In this document: positions 1 to 8,696 of the stretch, piece by piece | How positions within the stretch are numbered: the first letter of the stretch is position 1 | Layout: each line of letters opens with the position of its first letter | Assembly (NCBI GenBank): GCA_004524595.1 | Contig: SDOA01000019.1 | Coordinates: 1 to 42,269 of the forward strand | Reading direction: 5' to 3' | Origin: Candidatus Thorarchaeota archaeon | GTDB taxonomy: Archaea > Asgardarchaeota > Thorarchaeia > Thorarchaeales > Thorarchaeaceae | DNA: 42,269 bases | The notes under the pieces: generated by a model | The model's input: the letters and a program-made list of their open reading frames with translations, nothing else | The model's database searches: none | What the model was told of the DNA's origin: nothing | Position numbers and translations under genes: made by a program

Positions 1-255
1 CCATCTGCAGGACCTGAGATATTTGCTGGACTGAGAATTGGCTTTGGAATTGGTTGGATGTGTCTTGTTGCTGCAGAGATGATTGGTGGACGTGTAGGTC
101 TAGGATACCTCATCTGGATAATGCAACAAGTTGGGCGGACTGGAGCAGTAATCTCAAGTATGCTTTTGATTGGATTGATTGGATTCTTGATAACATACTT
201 TTTCCTCCGAGTTGAGAGGAGTCTACTCAAGTGGAGACAGGCTGTTTCAGTCTAG
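1..255 (+). CDS. ABC transporter permease, SsuC/TauC type (5' end outside window)
   Basis: Only the last 84 codons are present; the frame is open from base 1 and ends with TAG at 253-255. The peptide has the typical end of nitrate/sulfonate/taurine permeases: a VAAEMIGGRVGLGYLIW stretch (the EAA-loop region that docks on the ATPase), a last hydrophobic segment around ISSMLLIGLIGFLITYFF, and the family's terminal ER-LL-W-type tail (VERSLLKWRQ). It would move a small organic or inorganic solute across the membrane with the ATPase encoded at 227-1036. That gene is on the opposite strand and the two 3' ends overlap by 29 bases, which is unusual because such partners normally share an operon. The substrate cannot be told from this piece. 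Confidence 0.85.
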   Translation, partial: PSAGPEIFAGLRIGFGIGWMCLVAAEMIGGRVGLGYLIWIMQQVGRTGAVISSMLLIGLIGFLITYFFLRVERSLLKWRQAVSV

Positions 256-1036
256 TTCTGACCATTGCTTTCTCCTGTTCAACTTTCAGAACATCAAGAA
301 TCTGACTTCGATAAGCAAGGCATTCATGGGATGTTCTCGTTCTTGGTTTAGGAATCTCAATGACATATTCAGCAATAATCTTAGCCGGAATGTTGCTCAA
401 GACAAGAATTCTATCTGACATGAATACTGCTTCATCCACATTATGTGAAACAAAGAGGATTGTTGAACCTGTCAGTTTTTGAATTCGTAGAAACTCCTCT
501 TGGAGATAATTTCTCGTCTGAGCATCAAGATTGGACAATGCCTCATCTGCCACAAGGATATCTGGTGTTACTATCAGGCTCCTTGCCATCTCTGTCTTTC
601 GAGCTTGACCTCCAGAAATCTCATGGGGGTAATTATCCTCAAGTCCCTCCATTCCTACAATCCGAATAATATCATCCGATCGTTTCCTTCTCTCTTCTCG
701 AGAAACTCCGCTTATTTCAAGTCCAAACTCAATATTCTGCCTGACGGTTCTCCAAGGAAAGAGTGATTCTTGCTGGAAGATATATCCAACACGATTGTGT
801 CCTGGTTTAACTTCATTTCCATCAATGAAGACCAGTCCCTCATCAGGTTCGAGTAATCCTGCAATCATCTTCAAAAGGGTCGTCTTACCACATCCACTTG
901 GTCCAACAATGCTGAGCAGCTCACCTTCTGCTACTTCAAAACTGATATGGTCTACAACCTCAATCACTTCAGAGTCACCATTTTTATACGACTTTGTTAG
1001 ATTCTGGACCTTCAGTTTGGGCATTTTTCTATCCAT
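227..1036 (-). CDS. ABC transporter ATPase, SsuB/TauB/NrtD-like
   Basis: A 269-residue nucleotide-binding subunit that would energise an importer of the nitrate/sulfonate/taurine class. Visible motifs: Walker A GPSGCGKTT at 45-53, Q-loop Q88/Q89, signature ISGGQ at 140-144, Walker B ILVADEA around 160-166 followed by the D-loop SNLD, and switch His198 in FVSHN. The Walker B motif reads DEA where most members have DEP. Length and motif spacing are normal for the family. The start could also be Met5 (MPKLKV). Its likely partner is the permease ending at 255, with which it overlaps tail to tail by 29 bases. The divergent 1037-1192 interval contains a G-rich patch near 1090-1110 and no site I can assign with confidence. 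Confidence 0.93.
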   Translation of the reverse strand: MDRKMPKLKVQNLTKSYKNGDSEVIEVVDHISFEVAEGELLSIVGPSGCGKTTLLKMIAGLLEPDEGLVFIDGNEVKPGHNRVGYIFQQESLFPWRTVRQNIEFGLEISGVSREERRKRSDDIIRIVGMEGLEDNYPHEISGGQARKTEMARSLIVTPDILVADEALSNLDAQTRNYLQEEFLRIQKLTGSTILFVSHNVDEAVFMSDRILVLSNIPAKIIAEYVIEIPKPRTRTSHECLAYRSQILDVLKVEQEKAMVRTRLKQPVST

Positions 1037-1192
1037 ATTTGTAGTAGAATGTTCCTCTGTTAAATGCTATGTTGTTAACAGCCACTTTGGATGGGGGGAG
1101 GCTGACCGCACAAAGTAAAAAAAGGCACTCATAACATTCTCAAGTAGCATTGGACAACAGTATCTTTAACAGATTTCGCCATGTGAAGGGTA

Positions 1193-3544
1193 TTGTATGT
1201 TCAATACACAATTCGGAAGGTTACTGACTTGGGTTCGCCAAAAATTCTATTTGAAATAGACGAAGACGAGAGTACTAGTGCAATTGCAGTTGGTGATATA
1301 ACGGGTTCAGGTCTTGCTGAGCTATGTACTGGCGGACGCGATGGTGTCCTCCGACTCTACGATGCTAACAAGTCTGAGATTGCATTTCTTGCTCAACATG
1401 ATGTAGGGGGAAGTATTCTGTCCATCAAGATAGCAGATGCTAATAATGATGGTCAGATGGAAATAATCATTGGAAGAGCTCTAGGTCCAAAGGAAACCCC
1501 TGGTGTTGATGGTACTGTCCAAGTCTATAGGTTTGCTCTTAGTGGTCAGCTTGAACTCATTGGCCAATTTCCAGTAGACAAATTCGTTACTACTGTGCAT
1601 GTTACTGATGTGACCGGAGACGAGAAGAATGAGATTCTCGTTGGAGGAAGTGATTCCACCTTACGAATCCTCCAGATGGATACTGATAACAAACTCACAG
1701 AATTCTGCAAATATAAATTGGATGACATGCCCCTAGCGATTGGAACTTGTGATGTCATTGGTGATGAGATTGAAGAGATAGTGACAGGCAGTAGGGATAA
1801 GACCTTGAGAATCTTCAAGGTTCATGACCATTCTGTTGAACAGATTGAGGTCCTTGAGTTACCTTCACCTGTTGTTTCTCTTGCTTCAGGAGACATTCTC
1901 GGTGACAGGAAAATGGAACTCGGAGTTGTCACCAGAGATGGCTCAATTCGTGTATATCGAAATGAGGAGAGCAAGTTCGACCTCTTCTCAAAGTTAGAAA
2001 ATGTCAATGCGTTATCTATTCGAATCGCAGAGATGAATGCAGACCACATGGATGAGATTGTTGTTTCCACACAGGACCATAAGATTCGCTTCTACAATCT
2101 CTATATGGCTGACCTGATAGAACTTGCAACAGTGGATATTGGCAAGAAGATTCTATCAATAAATGTGGGTGATGCTGGGGGCGATGGACGGAAAGAGGTG
2201 CAGGTTGGGGTTTCTGATGGTCCTCTCAAGGTGATTGAGGGACTCTACAAGATCATTCCGATTTTTGAGGTCAGCCCCGATGCCAAGGCTGGTACAGCTC
2301 TCAAAGGAACAATCACTGTGTATAATGTTAGTGATGAACCCGTTACTGGCATCTCAGGGAAAATCTATCATTTTCCAAAAGATCACATGGATGTTGAACC
2401 TCAGCAGTTACGCTTTGATCTTGCGGCCGGCGAGTGCAAGACCGTTGATGTCCAGCTCCTCCCAAAGGCTGAGGGTACAGTGATAGTACGCCCCATAGTC
2501 TTGATGTGGACAGATGTAAGTGGACAGGTCAAACAAGTGACCACTCCTGAAACTGCTATTCTAGTTGAAAAGGGAGAATTCATGGCTGCAGCGGCTGACG
2601 TTGCCCCAGTGCCAATTGAACCCATATCCTCGTATGAACCACCTGATACCCTCGTAGAAGAGGACTCACCTTTCGGGCAAGTTGTTGGTACTGGATTTGG
2701 CGGTATCGAAGTAAAAGAGGCTGCTGCAAAAATTCTCGAAGAGACCATGCCTGAAGATAGTTCTGATACTCTAAGAGCAGCAGAACAACTCCTTGACCAG
2801 CTCTTTGGTGCAGAAGAGGCTACTTCTGCTATGACTGAGATTGATGATATTGAGGCGCTTATCGCAGAGCCAACCCCCAAAGAGGCCACAGTCGCCGCTA
2901 TGGTGACTGACGATGAGAGTGCTATTGTCACTGAGATAAAGAATCGACGACCAAAACCTCCACGACCTGGTCAACCTCCTGATTCATATCAGTACTTGTT
3001 CAAGCTCATGGTCATCGGGGAGGGTGCTGTGGGTAAGACCACACTTGTGAATCGTTACGTCACAGGAACCTTCGAACGTGACTACAAAACCACTATCGGG
3101 TCGCAATTCGCCGTCAAACTAACTCATATATCACCCCCAGAGGCTGATTACGCAACAGGTATTAAAATACAAGCCTGGGACGTTGCTGGGCAAGCTCGTT
3201 TCAAGGCGGTGCGTAAGATGTACTATTCTGGCGCTGCTGGTATTATTGTGGTGTTCGATGTGACTCGACGGCGTTCCTTCACAGAATTGTCGAAGTGGAT
3301 TCAAGAGGCAGACGAATCGATTGGTACTCGTGTGCCTATGCTCGTGGTTGGGAACAAGACAGACTTGCCCGATCGAGCAGTTCCATCAGATGAGGCAAAG
3401 CGTTGGTCAGAGGAACAGGGATTCCTGTACATGGAGTCCAGTGCAAAGACTGGTGAGGGTGTTGCTGACATGTTCACAGTCCTAGCTGAGATTATGTGGA
3501 AAGAAGCCCGTCGTCATACTGAGAGTAAGAAACAGGAGATGTAG
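1193..3544 (+). CDS. Beta-propeller protein fused to a C-terminal Rab/Ras-like small GTPase
   Basis: This 783-residue protein combines three parts. Residues about 10-350 hold seven repeats of a D-x-x-G-D/N ... GG-D-x-T/S-L/V-R-x-Y/F pattern (for example GDRKMELGVVTRDGSIRVY), fitting a seven-bladed WD/FG-GAP-type propeller. Residues about 354-460 look like an all-beta sandwich. An acidic, Pro-rich linker follows to about 600. The rest is a small GTPase: G1 GEGAVGKTT 609-617, TTIG switch I, WDVAGQ 662-667 with the catalytic Gln, NKTD 721-724 and SSAK 749-752. There is no C-terminal Cys for prenylation, so any membrane contact must come from elsewhere. Translation probably starts at TTG 1193 after a GAAGGG element at 1185-1190. 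Such fusions are known from Asgard genomes; the cellular role is not known to me. Confidence 0.9.
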   Translation: MYVQYTIRKVTDLGSPKILFEIDEDESTSAIAVGDITGSGLAELCTGGRDGVLRLYDANKSEIAFLAQHDVGGSILSIKIADANNDGQMEIIIGRALGPKETPGVDGTVQVYRFALSGQLELIGQFPVDKFVTTVHVTDVTGDEKNEILVGGSDSTLRILQMDTDNKLTEFCKYKLDDMPLAIGTCDVIGDEIEEIVTGSRDKTLRIFKVHDHSVEQIEVLELPSPVVSLASGDILGDRKMELGVVTRDGSIRVYRNEESKFDLFSKLENVNALSIRIAEMNADHMDEIVVSTQDHKIRFYNLYMADLIELATVDIGKKILSINVGDAGGDGRKEVQVGVSDGPLKVIEGLYKIIPIFEVSPDAKAGTALKGTITVYNVSDEPVTGISGKIYHFPKDHMDVEPQQLRFDLAAGECKTVDVQLLPKAEGTVIVRPIVLMWTDVSGQVKQVTTPETAILVEKGEFMAAAADVAPVPIEPISSYEPPDTLVEEDSPFGQVVGTGFGGIEVKEAAAKILEETMPEDSSDTLRAAEQLLDQLFGAEEATSAMTEIDDIEALIAEPTPKEATVAAMVTDDESAIVTEIKNRRPKPPRPGQPPDSYQYLFKLMVIGEGAVGKTTLVNRYVTGTFERDYKTTIGSQFAVKLTHISPPEADYATGIKIQAWDVAGQARFKAVRKMYYSGAAGIIVVFDVTRRRSFTELSKWIQEADESIGTRVPMLVVGNKTDLPDRAVPSDEAKRWSEEQGFLYMESSAKTGEGVADMFTVLAEIMWKEARRHTESKKQEM

Positions 3545-3545
3545 T

Positions 3546-3974
3546 CTAAGCAGGTACAGGTTTCCAACATGGTAGATTCAACCTGCTCTTAATCCAAGAT
3601 TTGGTCATCTCTTCCTCAATAGATCGCCCTGGATTTGTACAATGACACCACACACTACTATTAATCGTGTGAGAACCTATGCAATAGTAGCAATTCTGAC
3701 ACCGTTTGACAATAGATAACTTCCCTGAAACGACTGGAGGTTCAGGTTTCTGCGTTCTCTTCCCAGGACTTTCAAACGGAGTGGTTGGTACATCCTTCCT
3801 ATGCTTCTGTAGTGTCTTCAGTGCCTCTTTTTTCAACATCATGGCAACATACTCCTCGTCGTCCATCTTTGTTATAGTTCCTGTATCCTCTTCTTCCTCT
3901 AATTCTACAAAGTCATCAAGCAGTTCAGTCACTGAAACATCCTCAATCGTTTTTATTCTTTTACGTTTCCACAT
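3546..3974 (-). CDS. Hypothetical protein with acidic N-terminus and Cys cluster
   Basis: I do not recognise this 142-residue protein. The N-terminal third is basic then strongly acidic (a run of Glu around 24-30); the middle is Pro/Lys-rich and looks disordered. A cluster C92-x2-C95-x2-C98-x11-C110-x-C112, with C136 further on, could bind zinc or an Fe-S cluster. It starts at an ATG and ends one base away from the stop of the propeller-GTPase gene, so the two are tail to tail. The ORF has coherent amino acid composition and no better-supported ORF lies opposite it, which is the main reason to call it a gene. Function unknown. Confidence 0.6.
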   Translation of the reverse strand: MWKRKRIKTIEDVSVTELLDDFVELEEEEDTGTITKMDDEEYVAMMLKKEALKTLQKHRKDVPTTPFESPGKRTQKPEPPVVSGKLSIVKRCQNCYYCIGSHTINSSVWCHCTNPGRSIEEEMTKSWIKSRLNLPCWKPVPA

Positions 3975-4059
3975 CGACTACACTATCCTTTTCACATGCT
4001 TGATGCGACATGGATTCTCCATAGTCCCACCTACATTATCTCTTATCGTGAAAACAAAT

Positions 4060-4065
4060 AAAAAA
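4060..4065 (-). terminator. U-tract behind iorB
   Basis: On the minus strand a run of six T residues followed by a further T-rich stretch lies about 40 bases after the iorB stop. Archaeal RNA polymerase often terminates on such tracts without a hairpin. No other signal supports it. Confidence 0.3.
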
Positions 4066-4103
4066 TCTATTGTTCCCGACATTGGCCGTTGTGGACTCTA
4101 GGT

Positions 4104-4706
4104 CTATTCTAACACTTTCTTGCATTCACGAACTCCCATATCGAATGCCTTGGCATTGGTTGTGCCCTCTCCCAGAACGGTTTCCAGAGATCCTCTAATG
4201 GTCCCCTCTTGAAGCGGAATGCCTTCAATGATCGAGAGTGCTCCAAGCATGAACGCGTTCAGGACACGCTTTGTTCCTACGTTCTTTAGGACTATATCCG
4301 TATCAAGCACATAGATTCTCTTACACACATTCCCAAGAATATCGACAATCTTCTTCGAAGCAGGGTACTCCTTACCTCCACTGCTTATGTCTACAGAGGG
4401 AATCTTCGACAGGCTCATGATGACAATAGTCCTATTCCCAGCGAAATCTAGTGCAGCACGAAGCGTTTCAATTGGTTCTAGACCCAGAATAAGATCGACT
4501 TCGCCTTTCGGAATCAAGGGGCCCCAATCGCTCTTTCCTATTCTCAGATGAGTAAGGACACTCCCACCCCTTCTCGAAGCGCCAAAGGTATCACCCACCA
4601 CAGGTCGGAGACCCTGCTGTATAGTAGCATCAGCCAGTACTCTTCCGCATACAAGGTTACCTTGACCTCCTACCCCTGCAATTAGTATATTGAAAGGGTC
4701 TCTCAT
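4104..4706 (-). CDS. iorB: Indolepyruvate:ferredoxin oxidoreductase, beta subunit
   Basis: The 200-residue gamma-type subunit of the enzyme that oxidatively decarboxylates aryl 2-oxoacids (indolepyruvate, phenylpyruvate) to acyl-CoA, reducing ferredoxin. The N-terminus carries the family's glycine-rich GVGGQGN motif (residues 11-17) and the FGASRRGGSV segment typical of IorB and related 2-oxoacid:ferredoxin oxidoreductase subunits. Length is normal. The start codon overlaps the end of iorA by 4 bases, so the two are translationally coupled in one operon, as expected for the two-subunit enzyme. Acts in cytoplasmic amino-acid fermentation. Confidence 0.94.
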   Translation of the reverse strand: MRDPFNILIAGVGGQGNLVCGRVLADATIQQGLRPVVGDTFGASRRGGSVLTHLRIGKSDWGPLIPKGEVDLILGLEPIETLRAALDFAGNRTIVIMSLSKIPSVDISSGGKEYPASKKIVDILGNVCKRIYVLDTDIVLKNVGTKRVLNAFMLGALSIIEGIPLQEGTIRGSLETVLGEGTTNAKAFDMGVRECKKVLE

Positions 4707-6553
4707 TTCTTTCTAACCTCATTAATAGCCTCATGCGGACAGATATCTATACACGCTCTACATTGTATACAGAGATTGTCAAGAATGACTGGTTGACCTC
4801 TCTCACTGTTCCAGCTGATGGCGGGACACCCAAACTCAGCCGCGCATATTTTGCACTTCTCTCCTCGACAGAGTTCTTGATTGATAGTGATGTGTGATCC
4901 TTCAGATGGTGTTTCTCGTCTAGCCTCTTCGAGTCTACAGACACTATCCACAAGGATTATCTTCAGTCCCTTCTTCTTGATGGTTGTATGGAGAAGGTCT
5001 ACGAGTTCTGGAATATTGTTTGCATCGCCCTTCGCGAAATAATCTGGTTGAATTGCTTTGGCAATATCTTCTATCTGAACTCTACGAAACTTCCTCTCCT
5101 GGTATTTTGAACCAGGGTGTGTTTGAAATCCTGTCATAGCTGTTGTCGCGTTGTCCAAGATCACAAATGTCAAGTCTGCATTTTTGTGTTTAGCATTCAC
5201 AAGCCCAGGGATACATGCATGGAAGAATGTGGAGTCCCCTGCGACAGAGATAATCTTCCCATCAAGACCAAATCGCTCTAATTGTCCTAATCCACAGGCT
5301 ACACCAATTCCAGAACCCATTGCCTGCATCGAGTTCATTGCTTCATCATAGAACACTCCCAGAGAATAACAACCTATGTCTCCTGCTAGGAAGAGATTCT
5401 CAGCCATCCGCTTGCGGACTTTCCGTATTGCCCAGTAGAAGTTCCTGTGTGTGCACCCTGCACAAAATGTGAGTGGACGGTTGACTAGGAAATCAGGGTA
5501 GACAGTCTCCTTTCGGGTAATCCTTAGTTCTAATAGGTCCGCAAGTGCATCTCTCATTATATCAGTGGTCATCTCACCATAGGCAGGGATGATTCCTGAT
5601 CTCTTACCGTGGAATACTAGATGTTTCTCATTATTAGCTGTGAGCGCCCTCACTTCATCTTCAACAAATGCAGCCACCTCTTCGGAAAAAAGGACAGCCT
5701 TGGTGTTTTTCAGCGAGTCAATAATTAGATCTATTGGCAATGGATAAGTCGTTACCAGATTAAGTACATCTACTCTCTCTGTATCCATTAGACGAATTGC
5801 CTCTTTTGAATATTGATGACTAATGCCACTAGATATGATCAAGAGGTCAATATCATCAATCGTAGGAACTCTATTCCATTTTGAAGCCGTGAATTTCTTC
5901 GTTATCTTCTTCATCTTCTCCAAGAGGTCTCTATGCTTTAGATGAGGATTTGGAACATTGTAGAAACCTCTCTTTGGAAGACTTGCGCTCCAGTTTCGTT
6001 CTGGAATTTCTCCAAGGGTAACAAGCCCACTCGAATGGCTAAGTCGTGTTGTATTCCGAATGATGACAGGAATCTCAAATTCTTGAGATGTTTTTACTGC
6101 GTAAGGTACGAGGTCTTTTGCTTCTTGATATGTAGAAGGCTCTAAAAGAGGTAACTGAGCAGCTTTTGCATAGAATCGAGAATCTTGCTCATTACTTGAA
6201 CTATGCCCACGAGGGTCATCACATACAATAATGACAAGACCTCCCTCTCCAGATCCTGAGAGATTGAGATTAAGTAGAAAATCAGAAGCAACATTCATTC
6301 CTAAAGATTTCATTGCACTGATTGATGGTATCCCTGCCCAACTTGCTCCAGCAGCAGCTTCAAGGGCTACTTTCTCATTGACGCTCCACTCTACATAGAT
6401 ATTGTACTCTGTTGCTGCGGTATGAAGAGATGTAGTAATCTCAGTGGATGGGGTGCCTGGATATGATGCACAAAAGCCTATCCCCGCTTCAAGTGCTCCT
6501 CGAGCAATAGCTTCATTTCCACTCATCAGTCTCTCTGATTTCTTATTTATCAT
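4703..6553 (-). CDS. iorA: Indolepyruvate:ferredoxin oxidoreductase, alpha subunit
   Basis: The large TPP- and Fe-S-containing subunit. The start is taken at ATG 6553 (MINKKSERLMSGNEAIARG); a GTG at 6571 would add six residues. GNEAIARGALEAG and YPGTPSTEI near the N-terminus are IorA hallmarks. The central TPP-binding part shows GDIGCYSLG, then GDSTFF and DNATTAMTG. The last 60 residues form a ferredoxin-like domain with two Cys groups (C-x4-C-x2-C ... C and C-x2-C-x2-C-x3-CP), which would carry clusters to the external ferredoxin. Forms an operon with iorB by a 4-base overlap, and is divergent from the DHH gene across about 100 bases. Confidence 0.95.
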   Translation of the reverse strand: MINKKSERLMSGNEAIARGALEAGIGFCASYPGTPSTEITTSLHTAATEYNIYVEWSVNEKVALEAAAGASWAGIPSISAMKSLGMNVASDFLLNLNLSGSGEGGLVIIVCDDPRGHSSSNEQDSRFYAKAAQLPLLEPSTYQEAKDLVPYAVKTSQEFEIPVIIRNTTRLSHSSGLVTLGEIPERNWSASLPKRGFYNVPNPHLKHRDLLEKMKKITKKFTASKWNRVPTIDDIDLLIISSGISHQYSKEAIRLMDTERVDVLNLVTTYPLPIDLIIDSLKNTKAVLFSEEVAAFVEDEVRALTANNEKHLVFHGKRSGIIPAYGEMTTDIMRDALADLLELRITRKETVYPDFLVNRPLTFCAGCTHRNFYWAIRKVRKRMAENLFLAGDIGCYSLGVFYDEAMNSMQAMGSGIGVACGLGQLERFGLDGKIISVAGDSTFFHACIPGLVNAKHKNADLTFVILDNATTAMTGFQTHPGSKYQERKFRRVQIEDIAKAIQPDYFAKGDANNIPELVDLLHTTIKKKGLKIILVDSVCRLEEARRETPSEGSHITINQELCRGEKCKICAAEFGCPAISWNSERGQPVILDNLCIQCRACIDICPHEAINEVRKK

Positions 6554-6654
6554 TCCACTAGAGAAACTCACAGTGTATCAGAAAACACTTTCGAATTTGA
6601 ATATTCCTTCCAGAAAAGAAAAAAGGGGGCTATGAAATATCCTCTAGAAGCGAA

Positions 6655-7731
6655 ATGCCTGATGAACGAGAAAGCGAGCCCTCAGAAGCGAAAAAGATCA
6701 CATCACTCCACTCCATTTCCCATGACAAAGATGTAGATGGATTGAATTCTGCTGCAATCGTATGGCGATATGCTAAATCCAAAGGTCTCGAATTCAGCGT
6801 AGCACTCACGGATTACGGGGCATTTGAGCCTGTGTTCTCCAATGTAGCATTAAGACGAAATACTTTGATTGTTGTTTCCGATCTTGGTGTGGATGATACT
6901 ACGTTACCTTCTGTGATGAAAGGTCTCTCTCGTGCTGTTTCACAGGGTTGCAGAGTTGTCTGGCTAGACCATCATCAATGGTCTGAAAAGGCTATCAAAG
7001 CAATCCTCGCACTTCCAAACAAACCTATTCTGAAAATCAATCATGAGTATTGTGCAGCAGAGATTGTATACAAGGTCCTGATGCCTAGAGACCCAATAAG
7101 TGAGGAATTGGCTAGTATCGCCCATGACACTGATTTCAATTTACGAGAGATTCCAGCTGCAAATGCGCTAACAGATGCAGTTTCAGTTCTTCGATTTGGA
7201 GCAATCGATCGGAAAGAGGACACTTCTGAAGCTCTCTATCCAATTCTCTCTCAACTAGCAGAGTCTGGAATCGAAGGAATATGGAATAACTCTCAACAGA
7301 AATTCAAGGATCACCTATTGCAACAGCGTGTTGAACATTATAGTAAAGAAAAGACCAAAAAGATGCGAAAAGCTCTATCCGGTCATTGTGATAGTGTTAT
7401 CCATGATCGACTTGTTCGTATTGTGGAAATTCCAAGCGGAGTAACGTCGACAGATATGGGAACCTTTGCATCAGTCCCCGAAAACCTTGAGTTTGACGGA
7501 AAATCACTCAAGATTGCTGATCTCTTATTAATGGTAAGCCCGGGCGGCATGTTGGGGATTCGTCGTGGTAATGAAAATGTCCTCTGCAATATGGCTGCTA
7601 AACTATTCAATGGCGGAGGTCACCCCTTTGCAGCCGGAGGAGAATATGGTCTCTATGAGAATTTCCAAGCTGTATGTGATGACCTTTTTGTAACACTATC
7701 AAAGAATAAAGAATGGTTAGTAGAATCCTAA
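6655..7731 (+). CDS. DHH/DHHA1 family phosphoesterase (RecJ/nanoRNase-like)
   Basis: A 358-residue Mn-dependent phosphoesterase. Motif I SHDKDVDG (22-29), motif II DLGVDD (76-81), the name-giving DHH at 105-107 (WLDHHQ) and the C-terminal DHHA1 glycine motif GGGHPFAAGG at 320-329 are all present and in order. Archaeal relatives act on short oligonucleotides, ssDNA/RNA ends or phosphonucleotides; which applies here cannot be read from the sequence. There is no extra nucleic-acid-binding domain, so a RecJ2/nanoRNase role is more likely than a full RecJ. The gene is tail to tail with the next regulator gene, sharing the four bases of interlocked stops at 7728-7731. Confidence 0.9.
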   Translation: MPDERESEPSEAKKITSLHSISHDKDVDGLNSAAIVWRYAKSKGLEFSVALTDYGAFEPVFSNVALRRNTLIVVSDLGVDDTTLPSVMKGLSRAVSQGCRVVWLDHHQWSEKAIKAILALPNKPILKINHEYCAAEIVYKVLMPRDPISEELASIAHDTDFNLREIPAANALTDAVSVLRFGAIDRKEDTSEALYPILSQLAESGIEGIWNNSQQKFKDHLLQQRVEHYSKEKTKKMRKALSGHCDSVIHDRLVRIVEIPSGVTSTDMGTFASVPENLEFDGKSLKIADLLLMVSPGGMLGIRRGNENVLCNMAAKLFNGGGHPFAAGGEYGLYENFQAVCDDLFVTLSKNKEWLVES

Positions 7732-8696
7732 GAGCTCTTTTTTGAAGTTATCATCTGTTCCACAATCTCTATGACACTCATTCCCTCTTTAAAGAGCGTG
7801 TCGAATGTATTTACCGCATCATCAATGAGACCTGGATTATCTTGACGATGAATTAGTGCCGCCACATCTGATTCAGCTGAATGTGTTAAATACAATAACA
7901 TCTTCTCATTATTCAGACTGACCATACGATACGTGGGGGTGAAATCTTTGGCAATTTTTAGAGAAATATTACCTGTTGCAGCAAGAGCTCTAAATGAATC
8001 CCCTATATTTTTTAGATATTTTATAATAAGATCAGTAGTAAATTCTTGATGTTTCTGAGGTAATAATACGCTGGTTATTTTTACTCCATCTCTTGATTTA
8101 GCCATAAGTTTCTGTTCTGCGAGTCCACTCTTTTTTAGACCCCCATCAAGAAGGCTTCCAGGAGCCAAAACACGTATGATGTCACCTGCTTTTGCTAAAT
8201 CCACGAATTCTCGAATGACTGTTGTTCTTACATTCTCAATTCCTTCAATGATTACCGAACCCTCAATAGGTGCAATACCCACTAATTGATTGTATGCTGT
8301 GATTGCTAAATCCTGGGGATTTATAATCTTTAAGAGATTGTATTTTGTTGTAAGGTCCTGTCGGTTTGATAAGAGTATTGACAATATCTTATTACGTTTC
8401 TTTTCTATAGCTTTAATCAAACCAATTTTAGTAATAGTAAATTGCTTTGGATGTTGAATAGGATCTACAGTTATGAACTCACCATCCTCAAGTTCGCTGA
8501 GCAATCTGTATAGATATGCTTTGGTGTATTTTTTTCTATCAAGTACTTTCAACTGTGTTTCAATTTCTCTATAAGTAATATAATTCGAGAATCCACCAGC
8601 GGCTAAGAGAATTGCTTTGAAGACCATCATCACGTTAGAATTCATATCAATGCCTATTTTTTCAAGATTTTTTTCAGTGCCCCTTTTTGACATCAT
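7728..8696 (-). CDS. Winged-helix regulator with TrmB-like C-terminal region, paralogue 1
   Basis: A 322-residue putative transcription regulator, last in a three-gene operon of diverged paralogues. The N-terminal about 90 residues predict a winged helix (TYREIETQLKVLDRKKYTKAYLYRLLSELEDGEFI pattern: recognition helix followed by a wing). The C-terminal part has a GDIIRVLAPGS strand motif and ends in NPGLIDDAVNTFD ... EGMSVIE, a signature repeated in both neighbours (NPELVDNAIISFD, NPDLIDNAVRSFD). The arrangement resembles TrmB-type regulators with a phospholipase-D-like effector region, but I cannot confirm the fold. Its ATG overlaps the stop of paralogue 2 as TAATG, so it is translationally coupled. 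The effector is unknown. Confidence 0.75.
   Translation of the reverse strand: MMSKRGTEKNLEKIGIDMNSNVMMVFKAILLAAGGFSNYITYREIETQLKVLDRKKYTKAYLYRLLSELEDGEFITVDPIQHPKQFTITKIGLIKAIEKKRNKILSILLSNRQDLTTKYNLLKIINPQDLAITAYNQLVGIAPIEGSVIIEGIENVRTTVIREFVDLAKAGDIIRVLAPGSLLDGGLKKSGLAEQKLMAKSRDGVKITSVLLPQKHQEFTTDLIIKYLKNIGDSFRALAATGNISLKIAKDFTPTYRMVSLNNEKMLLYLTHSAESDVAALIHRQDNPGLIDDAVNTFDTLFKEGMSVIEIVEQMITSKKSS

Noticed and set aside
2401..2931. 176-codon minus-strand ORF inside the propeller-GTPase gene
   Set aside because: It is Ser/Ala/Thr-rich and opposes the linker of a clearly real protein, so it is a mirror of that gene's codon pattern.
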